Source: Rhodoferax sp.
GTDB lineage: Bacteria; Pseudomonadota; Gammaproteobacteria; Burkholderiales; Burkholderiaceae_C
NCBI GenBank assembly: GCA_016463455.1
Contig: JAEMRG010000057.1
Location: forward strand, 1 to 10,179
Reading direction: 5' to 3'
Length of the DNA: 10,179 nt
Program-made: the position numbers and the translations under genes
Notes under the pieces: model-generated
Seen by the model: only the letters and a program-made list of their open reading frames with translations
Databases searched by the model: none
Told to the model about the DNA's origin: nothing
Shown here: positions 1-7,351 of the stretch, in pieces
How positions within the stretch are numbered: position 1 is the stretch's first letter
Layout of the letters: each line of letters begins with the position of its first letter

Positions 1-713
1 GCGGTGTGATGACCAAGATGATCACCAAGAACACCACCATCCCGACCAAGTTTGCGCAAACCTTCTCCACCGCCGATGACAACCAACCGGCGGTCACCAT
101 CAAAGTGTTCCAGGGCGAGCGCGAGATGGCTGTAGCCAATAAGTCGCTGGGCGAGTTCAACCTGGAAGGCATCCCACCTTCACCACGTGGTGCGCCGCAA
201 ATCGAGGTGTCTTTTGACATTGACGCCAACGGTATCTTGCATGTAGGCGCCAAAGACAAAGGCACGGGCAAGGAAAACAAAATCACCATCAAAGCCAACT
301 CCGGTCTGAGCGAAGCCGAGATTCAGCAAATGGTGAAAGATGCCGAACTCAACGCGGCCGATGACAGGAAAAAACTCGAAGTCATCCAGGCGCGTAACGA
401 AGCCGAAGCCAATATGCACAGCGTCAAGAAAAGCTTGGGTGAGCATGGCGACAAGCTGGATGCTGGCGAGAAAGAAAAAATCGAAGCGGCGATCAAGGAC
501 CTTGAAGGCGTGATCAAGAGTGACGATAAGGAAGGCATCACTTCCAAGAGTGCGACCCTGATGGCTGCCAGCCAGAAGCTAGGCGAAAAAGTCTATGCCG
601 ACATGCAGGCCAAGCAAGCTGCCGAGGCGGCAGGTCCGGCTGCCGAGCAAGGCGCCAAGCCCGACGACGACAATGTGGTGGATGCAGAAGTCAAGGAAGT
701 CAAAAAGGGATAA
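1..713 (+). CDS. dnaK: Chaperone protein DnaK (Hsp70), C-terminal part, 5' truncated by the window
   Basis: This is the 3' part of the gene for the ATP-dependent Hsp70 chaperone, which works in the cytoplasm with DnaJ and GrpE to fold and rescue proteins. The reading frame is open at the left edge (first complete codon at base 3) and ends with TAA at 711-713, so the GTG and ATG codons near the edge are internal. What remains is the substrate-binding domain: it begins at the conserved GGVMTKMI segment, followed by NTTIPTKFAQTFSTADDNQ, the beta-sandwich (FNLEGIPPSPRGAPQIEV, FDIDANGILHV) and the helical lid. The C-terminus has the alanine- and glutamine-rich linker and the acidic DDDNVVDAEVKEV tail typical of proteobacterial DnaK. 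The ATPase domain lies outside the window. About 236 residues are visible of roughly 640 expected. dnaJ follows 95 nt downstream, the classical arrangement. Confidence 0.97.
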   Translation, partial: GVMTKMITKNTTIPTKFAQTFSTADDNQPAVTIKVFQGEREMAVANKSLGEFNLEGIPPSPRGAPQIEVSFDIDANGILHVGAKDKGTGKENKITIKANSGLSEAEIQQMVKDAELNAADDRKKLEVIQARNEAEANMHSVKKSLGEHGDKLDAGEKEKIEAAIKDLEGVIKSDDKEGITSKSATLMAASQKLGEKVYADMQAKQAAEAAGPAAEQGAKPDDDNVVDAEVKEVKKG

Positions 714-719
714 GCCCGC

Positions 720-737
720 AGCAGCTTTGGCTGCTTT
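720..737 (+). other. Small hairpin after dnaK
   Basis: AGCAGC (720-725) and GCTGCT (730-735) form a perfect 6-bp stem with a TTTG loop, starting 7 nt after the dnaK stop codon. Only three T residues follow, so it is a poor terminator alone. It could act with the larger hairpin just downstream, for example in 3'-end stabilisation of dnaK mRNA. That role is inference. Confidence 0.45.
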
Positions 738-744
738 AAAACCC

Positions 745-785
745 GCCGCGCTGAACCTTCTTTAGAGTTCAACGCGGCTTTTCTG
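745..785 (+). terminator. Terminator-like hairpin between dnaK and dnaJ
   Basis: GCCGCGCTGAAC (745-756) pairs with GTTCAACGCGGC (767-778), giving a 12-position stem with one C/A mismatch and a 10-nt loop. It is followed directly by TTTTCTGTTGTT. The stem is strong but the T-run is short and interrupted. It sits 24 nt before the dnaJ start region, so it probably reduces transcription from dnaK into dnaJ rather than ending it. This would fit the usual excess of DnaK over DnaJ. Confidence 0.65.
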
Positions 786-808
786 TTGTTACGGAGCCCG
801 CAATAGCC

Positions 809-1939
809 ATGGCCAAAAGAGATTTTTACGAAATTCTGGGCTTACCCAAGACCGCTTCGGACGAGGAAATTAAAAAGTCCTACCGTAAGCTGGCGATGAA
901 GTTCCACCCGGACCGCAACCAGGGCGAAGCGACGAAAGATGCGGAAGTCAAATTCAAAGAGGCCAAAGAGGCCTATGAGATGCTGTCCGACCCGCAAAAG
1001 CGTGCCGCTTACGACCAGCACGGCCACGCCGGTGTAGACCCGAACATGCGCGGCCCTGGCGGCGAGGGTATGGGCGGTTTCGCCGAGGCCTTTGGGGATA
1101 TTTTTGGTGAGATGTTCGGCCAACAGCAGCGCGGCGGGCGCGGCGGACGACAGGTGTTTCGCGGTGGCGACCTGAGCTATGCGATGGAAATGACGCTGGA
1201 AGAAGCGGCCAATGGCAAAGACGCGCAAATCCGTATTCCCACCCAGGAAAACTGCGATGTCTGCGCCGGTGCCGGTGCCAAGCCGGGCAGCCAGATCAAG
1301 AATTGCGGTACCTGCGGCGGCGCGGGCGTGGTGCAAATGCGCCAGGGCTTTTTCAGCGTGCAGCAAACCTGCCCCACCTGCCGTGGCGGCGGGAAAATCA
1401 TTGCCGAACCCTGCATCGCCTGCGCGGGCCAGGGCAAAATTAAAAAGCAAAAAACACTCGAAGTCAAAATTCCTGCCGGTATCGACGCAGGAATGCGCAT
1501 TCGCAGCGCTGGGAATGGCGAAGCGGGCACCAACGGCGGACCGCCGGGTGACTTGTACATCGAGATCCGGCTTAAAAAACACGATATTTTCGAGCGCGAC
1601 GGCGACGACTTGCACTGCACCGTACCCATCAGCATTGTCGAGGCGTCCTTGGGCGGCGAGATTGAAGTGCCCACCTTGCAAGGCAAAGCGGCCATCGACC
1701 TGCCAGAAGGCACGCAAACCGGCAAGCAATTTCGCTTGCGCGGCAAAGGCGTCAAAGGCGTGCGCTCCAGCTATCCCGGCGATTTGTACTGCCACATCAC
1801 CGTCGAGACGCCGGTCAAGCTCACCGAGCACCAGCGCAAACTGCTGCGTGAACTCGACGAGTCTTTCCGCAAAGGCGGCAGCAAGCATTCGCCTTCGGGC
1901 GATAGTTGGACCGATCGCTTAAAAAGCTTTTTCAGCTGA
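809..1939 (+). CDS. dnaJ: Chaperone protein DnaJ (Hsp40), co-chaperone of DnaK
   Basis: DnaJ binds unfolded clients, delivers them to DnaK and stimulates DnaK ATP hydrolysis. At 376 residues it has normal length and all class I domains. The J-domain spans residues 4-70 with the HPD motif at 33-35. A Gly/Phe-rich linker covers about 75-120. The zinc-binding region has four intact CxxCxGxG repeats beginning at C149, C166, C188 and C202. The C-terminal substrate-binding beta domains follow, with PGDLY at about 248 and again near 323. The start is fixed by the MAKRDFYEILG N-terminus and by a purine-rich ACGGAG at 791-796, which is rather far (12 nt) from the ATG. No heat-shock promoter is evident in the short spacer upstream, so transcription probably comes from upstream of dnaK. 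The gene ends 17 nt before trhO. The long antisense frame inside it reflects GC-rich codon use. Confidence 0.98.
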   Translation: MAKRDFYEILGLPKTASDEEIKKSYRKLAMKFHPDRNQGEATKDAEVKFKEAKEAYEMLSDPQKRAAYDQHGHAGVDPNMRGPGGEGMGGFAEAFGDIFGEMFGQQQRGGRGGRQVFRGGDLSYAMEMTLEEAANGKDAQIRIPTQENCDVCAGAGAKPGSQIKNCGTCGGAGVVQMRQGFFSVQQTCPTCRGGGKIIAEPCIACAGQGKIKKQKTLEVKIPAGIDAGMRIRSAGNGEAGTNGGPPGDLYIEIRLKKHDIFERDGDDLHCTVPISIVEASLGGEIEVPTLQGKAAIDLPEGTQTGKQFRLRGKGVKGVRSSYPGDLYCHITVETPVKLTEHQRKLLRELDESFRKGGSKHSPSGDSWTDRLKSFFS

Positions 1940-1956
1940 GCAAGAGCCTGTAGCGC

Positions 1957-2946
1957 ATGGCCGGGCCCACCACTACCGCACCGCCCCTGCGCTACCTGAC
2001 AGCGGCCTTTTACCTGTTTGTCGATCTGCCCGATTGCGCGCAGTTCAAGGCGCCGCTACAAGCCTTGTGTGAAGCCGAGCAGGTAGATGGCCTTATTTTG
2101 CTGGCCCCCGAGGGTATCAACAGCACGATTGCCGGGCCGGCGCAGGGCGTTCACACGGTGCTCGCCTGGCTGCGCAAGCAGGCCCCATTTACCCAGTTGC
2201 AGCACAAAGAATCTTGGTCGGACAAAGCGCCGTTTCGGCGCATGCGCGTACGCATCAAGAAAGAAATTGTGACCATGGGCGTGCCTGAGCTGCGTCCGGC
2301 CAGCCAGGCGGGGCACTATGTCAGCGCGCAGGACTGGAATGCCTTGATCGCCGACCCGGATGTGCTGCTGGTGGACACCCGCAACGACTACGAAGTGGAG
2401 TTGGGAACTTTTGAGCGCGCCATCAATCCACGCATCCAAAGCTTCGCGCAATTGCCGGACTGGCTGCAGGCGCAAGGCCTGCTCGACCCGGATAAGCCGC
2501 GCAAGGTGGCGATGTTTTGCACCGGCGGTATCCGCTGCGAAAAGTCCACTGCCCTTTTGCGTGCCAAGGGCTTGCAGGAGGTCTATCACCTGGACGGTGG
2601 CATTTTGAAATACCTGGAAACCGTGGCCCCCGATGCCAGCCGCTGGCAAGGCGAATGCTTTGTGTTTGACGAGCGGGTGTCGGTGGCGCATGGTGTGCAA
2701 ACCGGCAGCCACCAGTTGTGCCGCTGCTGCCGCCAGCCCCTGCCGCCGGGCGCTTTGGTGTCCATCGAGTTTGAGCTAGGTGTCAGCTGCCCGCGCTGCT
2801 TTAGCCAGACCAGCGAAACCCAGAAAAAAAGCGCGCGGGAGCGGCAAAGGCAGTGGGAGCGCGCCAAGGCGAAGGCCGCTTTGCGCGACAGCGAGGATGG
2901 CCCCATCAGCCATGACGACCACGCTACCCTGAACGGTCATGGCTAA
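1957..2946 (+). CDS. trhO: tRNA uridine(34) hydroxylase TrhO (YceA-type rhodanese-domain protein)
   Basis: TrhO proteins use molecular oxygen to hydroxylate uridine 34 in the anticodon of certain tRNAs to 5-hydroxyuridine, the first step towards cmo5U-type wobble modifications. The 329-residue protein shows the family layout. An N-terminal ferredoxin- or acylphosphatase-like domain spans about 11-105, with APEGINSTIAG at 50-60. A rhodanese domain spans about 125-225, with VDTRNDYE at 139-146 and the active-site loop CTGGIRCEKS at 188-197 (C188 is the expected catalytic cysteine). The C-terminal segment is cysteine-rich (C255, C257, C258, C278, C281) and may bind metal. The tail after 285 is charged and low in complexity. 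AAGAG at 1942-1946 is a usable ribosome-binding site. The 17-nt gap to dnaJ suggests co-transcription. A generic sulfurtransferase is less likely, because the flanking domains match the YceA family. Confidence 0.94.
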   Translation: MAGPTTTAPPLRYLTAAFYLFVDLPDCAQFKAPLQALCEAEQVDGLILLAPEGINSTIAGPAQGVHTVLAWLRKQAPFTQLQHKESWSDKAPFRRMRVRIKKEIVTMGVPELRPASQAGHYVSAQDWNALIADPDVLLVDTRNDYEVELGTFERAINPRIQSFAQLPDWLQAQGLLDPDKPRKVAMFCTGGIRCEKSTALLRAKGLQEVYHLDGGILKYLETVAPDASRWQGECFVFDERVSVAHGVQTGSHQLCRCCRQPLPPGALVSIEFELGVSCPRCFSQTSETQKKSARERQRQWERAKAKAALRDSEDGPISHDDHATLNGHG

Positions 2947-3610
2947 AGCCCTGCTGCCCGTCCTCTACTCCTTCCGCCGCTGCCCCTATGCCATGCGGGC
3001 GCGCCTGGCTTTATATGCCAGTGGCATCGCAGTGGAACACCGCGAAGTCGAACTCAAGAACAAGCCGGTCTGCATGCTGGCCGCCTCACCTAAAGGCACG
3101 GTACCGGTTTTGGTACTGCCCGATGGCCAGGTGATCGACGAAAGCCTGGACATCATGCGCTGGGCTTTGCAAGCGCAGGACCCGATGCTCTGGTGGCCGC
3201 AAGAGAGTGTGCCATTGAACGCCGCCTTGGCTTTAATAGAGGAAAACGACGGGCCGTTTAAGCACGCCTTGGACCGCTACAAATACCCGCACCGATTCGG
3301 CTTGGCCGATGGCGCAGCCTGGCGCGAAGCGGGCGCCCAGTATCTATTGCGATTGGAAGCCGTACTGGTGAACCAGCCGCAACTGGCCGGTGAACGCCAG
3401 GGCTTGTGCGACGCCGCACTGGCACCTTTTGTGCGGCAGTTCGCGCACACTGACAAGGCGTGGTTTGCGGCGCAGCCCTGGCCGTATTTAGCGCGCTGGT
3501 TAACGCAGTTTGAAGGCTCTGATGTATTCGCCGCCATCATGCACAAGCACCCGGTGTGGGGCCAAGGTGGCTTGGCTGAGGCTCAGGGCAAGCAAGCGCC
3601 CATAAATTAA
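2939..3610 (+). CDS. Glutathione S-transferase-like protein (glutaredoxin/GST N-terminal fold)
   Basis: This is a cytosolic GST-fold protein of 223 residues; its substrate cannot be told from sequence. The N-terminal thioredoxin-like domain (about 6-80) carries FRRCPYAMRAR with C15 in a CPYA motif. The cis-proline is P56 (GTVPVLVLP), and DESLDIMRW at 67-75 holds the Glu-Ser pair that contacts glutathione in GSTs. An all-helical C-terminal domain spans about 95-205. The CPYA motif recalls glutaredoxin 2 (CPYC) but lacks the second cysteine, so a monothiol thioltransferase or deglutathionylating activity is plausible, as inference. The ATG at 2939 lies inside the end of trhO (8-nt overlap) and has no good ribosome-binding site, which suggests translational coupling. 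The stop TAA at 3608-3610 overlaps the stop of the convergent acyl-CoA dehydrogenase gene, leaving no room for a terminator. Confidence 0.87.
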   Translation: MAKALLPVLYSFRRCPYAMRARLALYASGIAVEHREVELKNKPVCMLAASPKGTVPVLVLPDGQVIDESLDIMRWALQAQDPMLWWPQESVPLNAALALIEENDGPFKHALDRYKYPHRFGLADGAAWREAGAQYLLRLEAVLVNQPQLAGERQGLCDAALAPFVRQFAHTDKAWFAAQPWPYLARWLTQFEGSDVFAAIMHKHPVWGQGGLAEAQGKQAPIN

Positions 3611-5427
3611 AACGCGTCTAATGCCAAGGCCGTCACCGCATCTGCACCATCAACAATGCTGTCGCGCAAACCCGGCACTTTGGTGAGGATGTGGTCGGCA
3701 TAAAAACGTGCGGTGCTGATTTTGGCTTGCATGAAATCTTGATCGACACCGGCCGCCAATTGCGCTTGCGCCACCAGCAGCGAGCGGCCCATTTGCCAAC
3801 CGGCCATTAGATTGCCGGCCAGCATCAAATAAGGCACGCTACCGGCATACACCGCATTGGGGCTGGCTTTGGAGTGCCCGGCTACGAAGTCCACCACCTC
3901 CACAAAGGCGGCGCGCGCGGCGTCCAGGCGTTTGGCCATGGCCAGCGCATCTACGCTGCCATGGGCTTGCAAATCCGCCACCGTCGCAGCCACCTGGGCG
4001 GCAATCGCCTTGGCGGCCTGGCCGCCATCCCGCGCGGTTTTACGGCCTACCAGGTCGTTGGCCTGGATGGCGGTGGTGCCTTCGTAAATCGTCAAAATTT
4101 TCGCGTCGCGGTAGTACTGCGCCACGCCGGTCTCTTCGATAAAGCCCATGCCGCCATGCACTTGTATCGCCATGGAGGTGACTTCCAGGCTCATCTCGGT
4201 GCTAAAGCCTTTGACCAGCGGCACCATAAATTCATAAAAGCTTTGGTGCTCTTTGCGCGCCTGCGCATCCGGGTGGTGGTGGGCCACATCAAATGCGGCA
4301 GCAGCCACCGAGGCCAGCGCGCGGCAGCCTTGCACATAGGCGCGCATGGTCATGAGCATGCGGCGCACATCCGGGTGGTGGATGATGGGCGCGCTGGTGT
4401 TCATCGAGCCATCGACCGGGCGGCTTTGCACCCGATCGCGCGCGAACTGCGCTGCCTTTTGGTAGGCCCGTTCGGCGACTGCAATGCCTTGGACCCCCAC
4501 GCCATAACGGGCGGCGTTCATCATGATGAACATGTATTCGAGGCCGCGGTTTTCCTGACCCACCAAAAACCCTAAGGCACCTGGCCCTGCGCTATCGGCG
4601 AGTGAACCGGCCAGGCCGTCGCCAAACTGCAGCACAGCGGTCGGGCTGGCTTTGATGCCCATTTTGTGCTCGATGCTGACGCACTGCACATCGTTGCGCG
4701 CGGCAGGATTGCCCTGCGCATCGACGACAAACTTAGGCACCACAAACAGGCTAATACCTTTGACGCCTTCAGGCGCACCCTGCACCCGCGCCAGCACCAG
4801 ATGGACGATGTTTTCGGCCATGTCATGCTCACCCCAGGTGATATAAATCTTGGTACCGAAGACGCGGTAGGTGCCGTCGGGTTGCGGCTCAGCGCGGGTA
4901 CGCACCAGGGCCAGATCGCTACCGGCCTGGGGCTCGGTCAGGTTCATGGTGCCTGTCCATTGGCCGCTGACAATTTTTTCCAGGTAAATCGCTTTGAGCT
5001 CGTCCGAGCCTGCCGTCAACAAAGCCTCGATGGCACCGTCGCTAAGCAGGGGGCATAGCGCAAAGCTCATGTTGGCCGAGTTCTGCATTTCGCCGCAGAC
5101 CGCACCAATCGTCTTGGGCAGGCCCTGGCCGCCAAACTCCACCGGGTGCTGCAAACCCTGCCAACCCCCTTGGGCAAACTGCTTGTAGGCCTCTTTGAAG
5201 CCGGGCGTGGCGGTGACCACGCCGTTCTTCCAGGCGCTGGGATTTTTATCACCCTCCCAGTTCAGCGGTGCCAGCACGTCTTCATTGAACTTGGCGGATT
5301 CTTCCAGCACCGCCTGTGCCGTGCCCAGATCCGCATCCTCAAAACCGGGCAGTTGGGCGATCTGGTCGATACGCGCCAGGTGCTCGATATTGAACAACAT
5401 ATCTTTGACGGGGGCGATATAAGTCAT
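3607..5427 (-). CDS. Long-form acyl-CoA dehydrogenase (DmdC-like, with extra N- and C-terminal domains)
   Basis: This FAD enzyme performs alpha,beta-dehydrogenation of an acyl-CoA thioester and passes electrons to EtfAB, encoded just upstream. From the ATG at 5427 it has 606 residues, far more than the roughly 380-400 of classical acyl-CoA dehydrogenases. The extra parts are a short N-terminal segment (MTYIAPVKDMLFNIEHL) and an additional helical C-terminal domain (about 470-600), as in the family that includes 3-methylmercaptopropionyl-CoA dehydrogenase (DmdC). The flavin and substrate region has TGTMNLTEPQAGSDLALV at 158-175 and the segment around ITWGEHDMAEN at 196-206. The FAD-domain signature QVHGGMGFIEE lies at 422-432, and YEGTTAIQANDLVGRK holds the likely catalytic base E449. 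A GTG 12 nt upstream (5439) stays in frame, but family N-termini favour the ATG. Substrate is undetermined; medium- or long-chain acyl-CoA and methylmercaptopropionyl-CoA are the main options. Confidence 0.95.
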   Translation of the reverse strand: MTYIAPVKDMLFNIEHLARIDQIAQLPGFEDADLGTAQAVLEESAKFNEDVLAPLNWEGDKNPSAWKNGVVTATPGFKEAYKQFAQGGWQGLQHPVEFGGQGLPKTIGAVCGEMQNSANMSFALCPLLSDGAIEALLTAGSDELKAIYLEKIVSGQWTGTMNLTEPQAGSDLALVRTRAEPQPDGTYRVFGTKIYITWGEHDMAENIVHLVLARVQGAPEGVKGISLFVVPKFVVDAQGNPAARNDVQCVSIEHKMGIKASPTAVLQFGDGLAGSLADSAGPGALGFLVGQENRGLEYMFIMMNAARYGVGVQGIAVAERAYQKAAQFARDRVQSRPVDGSMNTSAPIIHHPDVRRMLMTMRAYVQGCRALASVAAAAFDVAHHHPDAQARKEHQSFYEFMVPLVKGFSTEMSLEVTSMAIQVHGGMGFIEETGVAQYYRDAKILTIYEGTTAIQANDLVGRKTARDGGQAAKAIAAQVAATVADLQAHGSVDALAMAKRLDAARAAFVEVVDFVAGHSKASPNAVYAGSVPYLMLAGNLMAGWQMGRSLLVAQAQLAAGVDQDFMQAKISTARFYADHILTKVPGLRDSIVDGADAVTALALDAF

Positions 5428-5450
5428 GGCACATCTCACAAAACAAAAGC

Positions 5451-5477
5451 AAAAAAAAGGCAGCCCTGAGCTGCCTT
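5451..5477 (-). terminator. Strong intrinsic terminator downstream of etfA
   Basis: Read on the minus strand, AAGGCAGC and GCTGCCTT form a perfect 8-bp stem around a 5-nt loop (TCAGG), and the second arm runs into eight T residues. This is a textbook Rho-independent terminator starting 14 nt after the etfA stop codon. It lies upstream of the same-strand acyl-CoA dehydrogenase gene, whose ATG begins 23 nt after the T-run. It therefore probably sets the ratio of etfBA to dehydrogenase transcripts. Confidence 0.88.
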
Positions 5478-5490
5478 CGGAGACGCTGGA

Positions 5491-6423
5491 TTACAGCGCT
5501 GCGACTAACTCGGGCACTGCCACAAAGAGGTCTGCCTCCAGACCGTAATCGGCCACGCTGAAGATAGGCGCTTCGGCGTCTTTGTTGATCGCCACAATCA
5601 CCTTGCTGTCTTTCATACCAGCGAGGTGCTGGATCGCGCCGCTGATGCCGCAGGCGATATAGAGCTGGGGCGCAACGATCTTGCCGGTCTGGCCCACTTG
5701 CCAGTCGTTGGGCGCATAACCCGCATCCACCGCAGCGCGGCTGGCGCCCATCGCGGCGCCCAGTTTGTCGGCCAGCGGTGTCATGATTTCCATGAATTTT
5801 TCATTCGAGCCCAAGGCTCGGCCGCCTGAGACGATGATCTTGGCGGCTGTCAATTCGGGGCGGTCATTGCGGGCGATTTCCGAACGCACAAAGCTCACAT
5901 CGGCGCTGGCGGCCTGGGCCGCAGGAGTCTCCACTGCGGCGCTGCCGCCTGCGCTGGCTGCCGCATCAAAACCGGTGGTACGCACGGTGATAACCTTGAT
6001 GGCATCGCCGCTTTGCACCGTGGCAATGGCGTTGCCCGCATAAATCGGACGCTCGAAGGTGTCCGGGCTTTCCACCTTGGTAATGTCGGAAATTTGCGCC
6101 ACGTCCAGTTTGGCGGCCACCCGCGGGGCGATGTTTTTGCCCACTGCAGTGGCGGGAAAAAGAATGTGGCTGTAGGCGCTGGCCATAGAGAGCACCTGGG
6201 CCGTCACGTTTTCTGCCAGGCCATTGGCAAAAGCCGCGCTGTCGGCGTGTATCACTTTGGCCACGCCAGCCACAGCGGCCGCGGCCGCGGCAGCGGCGCC
6301 TGCGTTGTGTCCGGCGATCAGCACATGCACATCGCCACCGCATTGGATGGCAGCCGTGATGGTATTGAGGGTAGAGGGCTTGATGCCCGCGTTATCGTGT
6401 TCAGCAACGACGAGAGAAGTCAT
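5491..6423 (-). CDS. etfA: Electron transfer flavoprotein alpha subunit
   Basis: EtfA binds the redox-active FAD of the EtfAB heterodimer, which collects electrons from acyl-CoA dehydrogenases and gives them to ETF:quinone oxidoreductase. The 310-residue length is normal. The N-terminal domain (1-185) has the ETF alpha/beta fold (LVVAEHDN at 4-11, ILFPATAVGKNIAPRVAAKL at 87-106). The C-terminal FAD domain holds IIVSGGRALGS at 196-206, SRAAVDAGYAPNDWQVGQTG at 228-247, YIACGISGAIQHLAGM at 255-270, VAINKDAEAPIF at 277-288 and ADYG at 291-294. The start has a good GAGGA site at 6430-6434, 6 nt from the ATG. The gene lies 47 nt after etfB. An alanine run at 43-50, encoded by GCGGCC-type repeats near 6275-6300, is an unremarkable surface stretch. 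A terminator follows the stop. Confidence 0.97.
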   Translation of the reverse strand: MTSLVVAEHDNAGIKPSTLNTITAAIQCGGDVHVLIAGHNAGAAAAAAAAVAGVAKVIHADSAAFANGLAENVTAQVLSMASAYSHILFPATAVGKNIAPRVAAKLDVAQISDITKVESPDTFERPIYAGNAIATVQSGDAIKVITVRTTGFDAAASAGGSAAVETPAAQAASADVSFVRSEIARNDRPELTAAKIIVSGGRALGSNEKFMEIMTPLADKLGAAMGASRAAVDAGYAPNDWQVGQTGKIVAPQLYIACGISGAIQHLAGMKDSKVIVAINKDAEAPIFSVADYGLEADLFVAVPELVAAL

Positions 6424-6470
6424 GGTGTGTCCTCGTGACGAAAAGGGTAATAAGTTAGGTAGCGGCGGTC

Positions 6471-7220
6471 TTAGATGACCTTGGCGTCATTGCGCAGCTT
6501 CTCGACCAAGGTGGCGACGTCGGCCACTTTGATGCCAGCGCTGCGGGCTGCGGGTTCGACCACTTTGAGGGTCTTGATACGCGGGGTCACGTCAACGCCC
6601 AGGTCGGCGGGACTATAGGTATCGAGCTGCTTTTTCTTGGCCTTCATGATGTTGGGCAAGGTCACGTAGCGTGGCTCGTTCTGTCGCAAATCGGTGGTGA
6701 TGATGGCCGGTAGCGACAGGCTCAGGGTTTCGGAGCCGCCATCGATTTCGCGGGTGACGGTGGCTATGCCGTCGGCCACTTCCACTTTGCTGGCAAAAGT
6801 GGCTTGCGGACGGTCGCACAGGGCGGCTAGCATTTGGCCGGTTTGGTTGCAATCGTCGTCAATCGCCTGCTTACCCAGAATGACCAGGCCCGGCTGCTCC
6901 TTGTCCATCAAGGCTTTGAGGATTTTGGCCACGGCCAGCGGTTGCAGCTCTTCGGCGGTTTCCACCAGGATGGCGCGGTCGGCGCCAATGGCCATGGCGG
7001 TGCGCAGGGTTTCGGTGCATTGGCTGACGCCGCAAGAGACCGCGATCACCTCAGTAACCACGCCTTTTTCCTTGAGCCGAACCGCCTCTTCGATGGCGAT
7101 TTCGTCAAAGGGATTCATGCTCATTTTGACGTTGGCGATGTCCACACCGCTGCCGTCAGATTTAACGCGGACTTTGACGTTGTAGTCCACCACCCGCTTG
7201 ACCGGAACCAACACTTTCAT
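6471..7220 (-). CDS. etfB: Electron transfer flavoprotein beta subunit
   Basis: EtfB is the AMP-binding partner of EtfA and carries the loop that docks onto acyl-CoA dehydrogenases. From the ATG at 7220 it has 249 residues, the usual size. Family landmarks are MKVLVPVKRVVDYN at the N-terminus, MSMNPFDEIAIEEAVRLKE at 33-51, LGKQAIDDDCNQTGQ at 115-129 (nucleotide binding), the ETF-beta signature around TREIDGGSETLSLSLPAIIT at 156-175, and the recognition loop RYVTLPNIMKAKKK at 184-197. In that loop, L188 corresponds to the leucine that anchors human ETF to its partners. In-frame GTG codons at 7229 and 7226 would add three residues, but the GGGAG ribosome-binding site covers that point and sits 8 nt from the ATG, so the ATG is preferred. 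It is the first gene of the etfBA unit, 207 nt downstream of the monooxygenase gene. Confidence 0.97.
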   Translation of the reverse strand: MKVLVPVKRVVDYNVKVRVKSDGSGVDIANVKMSMNPFDEIAIEEAVRLKEKGVVTEVIAVSCGVSQCTETLRTAMAIGADRAILVETAEELQPLAVAKILKALMDKEQPGLVILGKQAIDDDCNQTGQMLAALCDRPQATFASKVEVADGIATVTREIDGGSETLSLSLPAIITTDLRQNEPRYVTLPNIMKAKKKQLDTYSPADLGVDVTPRIKTLKVVEPAARSAGIKVADVATLVEKLRNDAKVI

Positions 7221-7228
7221 ACACACCA

Positions 7229-7233
7229 CTCCC
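7229..7233 (-). promoter_or_regulatory. etfB: Ribosome-binding site deciding the etfB start
   Basis: GGGAG on the minus strand lies 8 nt before the ATG at 7220. It overlaps the alternative GTG at 7229, which rules that codon out as the main start. Confidence 0.8.
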
Positions 7234-7351
7234 GAGGTAAATAAAGGAATAACTTGCCATGCCTAGCCCCCCAAGCTGCAGGGCAACCCAAGATTCTATG
7301 CGCCGCCCTGATTCGCATTGCGTGCAAGCGGGTAACTCCAGCTTAATTCGC

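Noticed and set aside
842..1888. Long minus-strand open frame (348 codons) antisense to dnaJ
   Set aside because: dnaJ on the plus strand has every expected motif. The antisense translation has no recognisable domain and is a by-product of GC-rich third codon positions.
3874..4575. 233-codon plus-strand frame within the acyl-CoA dehydrogenase gene
   Set aside because: It is antisense to a well-conserved enzyme. Its His- and Gly-rich composition is typical of a shadow frame, and no ribosome-binding site was seen.
5428..5439. Upstream GTG start for the acyl-CoA dehydrogenase (four extra residues)
   Set aside because: Family members begin at the M-(S/T)-Y-I-A-P-V-K-D-M segment, and the downstream ATG is the stronger codon.
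6271..6300. GC-rich GCGGCC repeats within etfA as a possible repeat element or slippage site
   Set aside because: They encode an alanine run in a surface region of EtfA where homologues are also alanine-rich. The frame is intact and the run is too short to call a repeat element.
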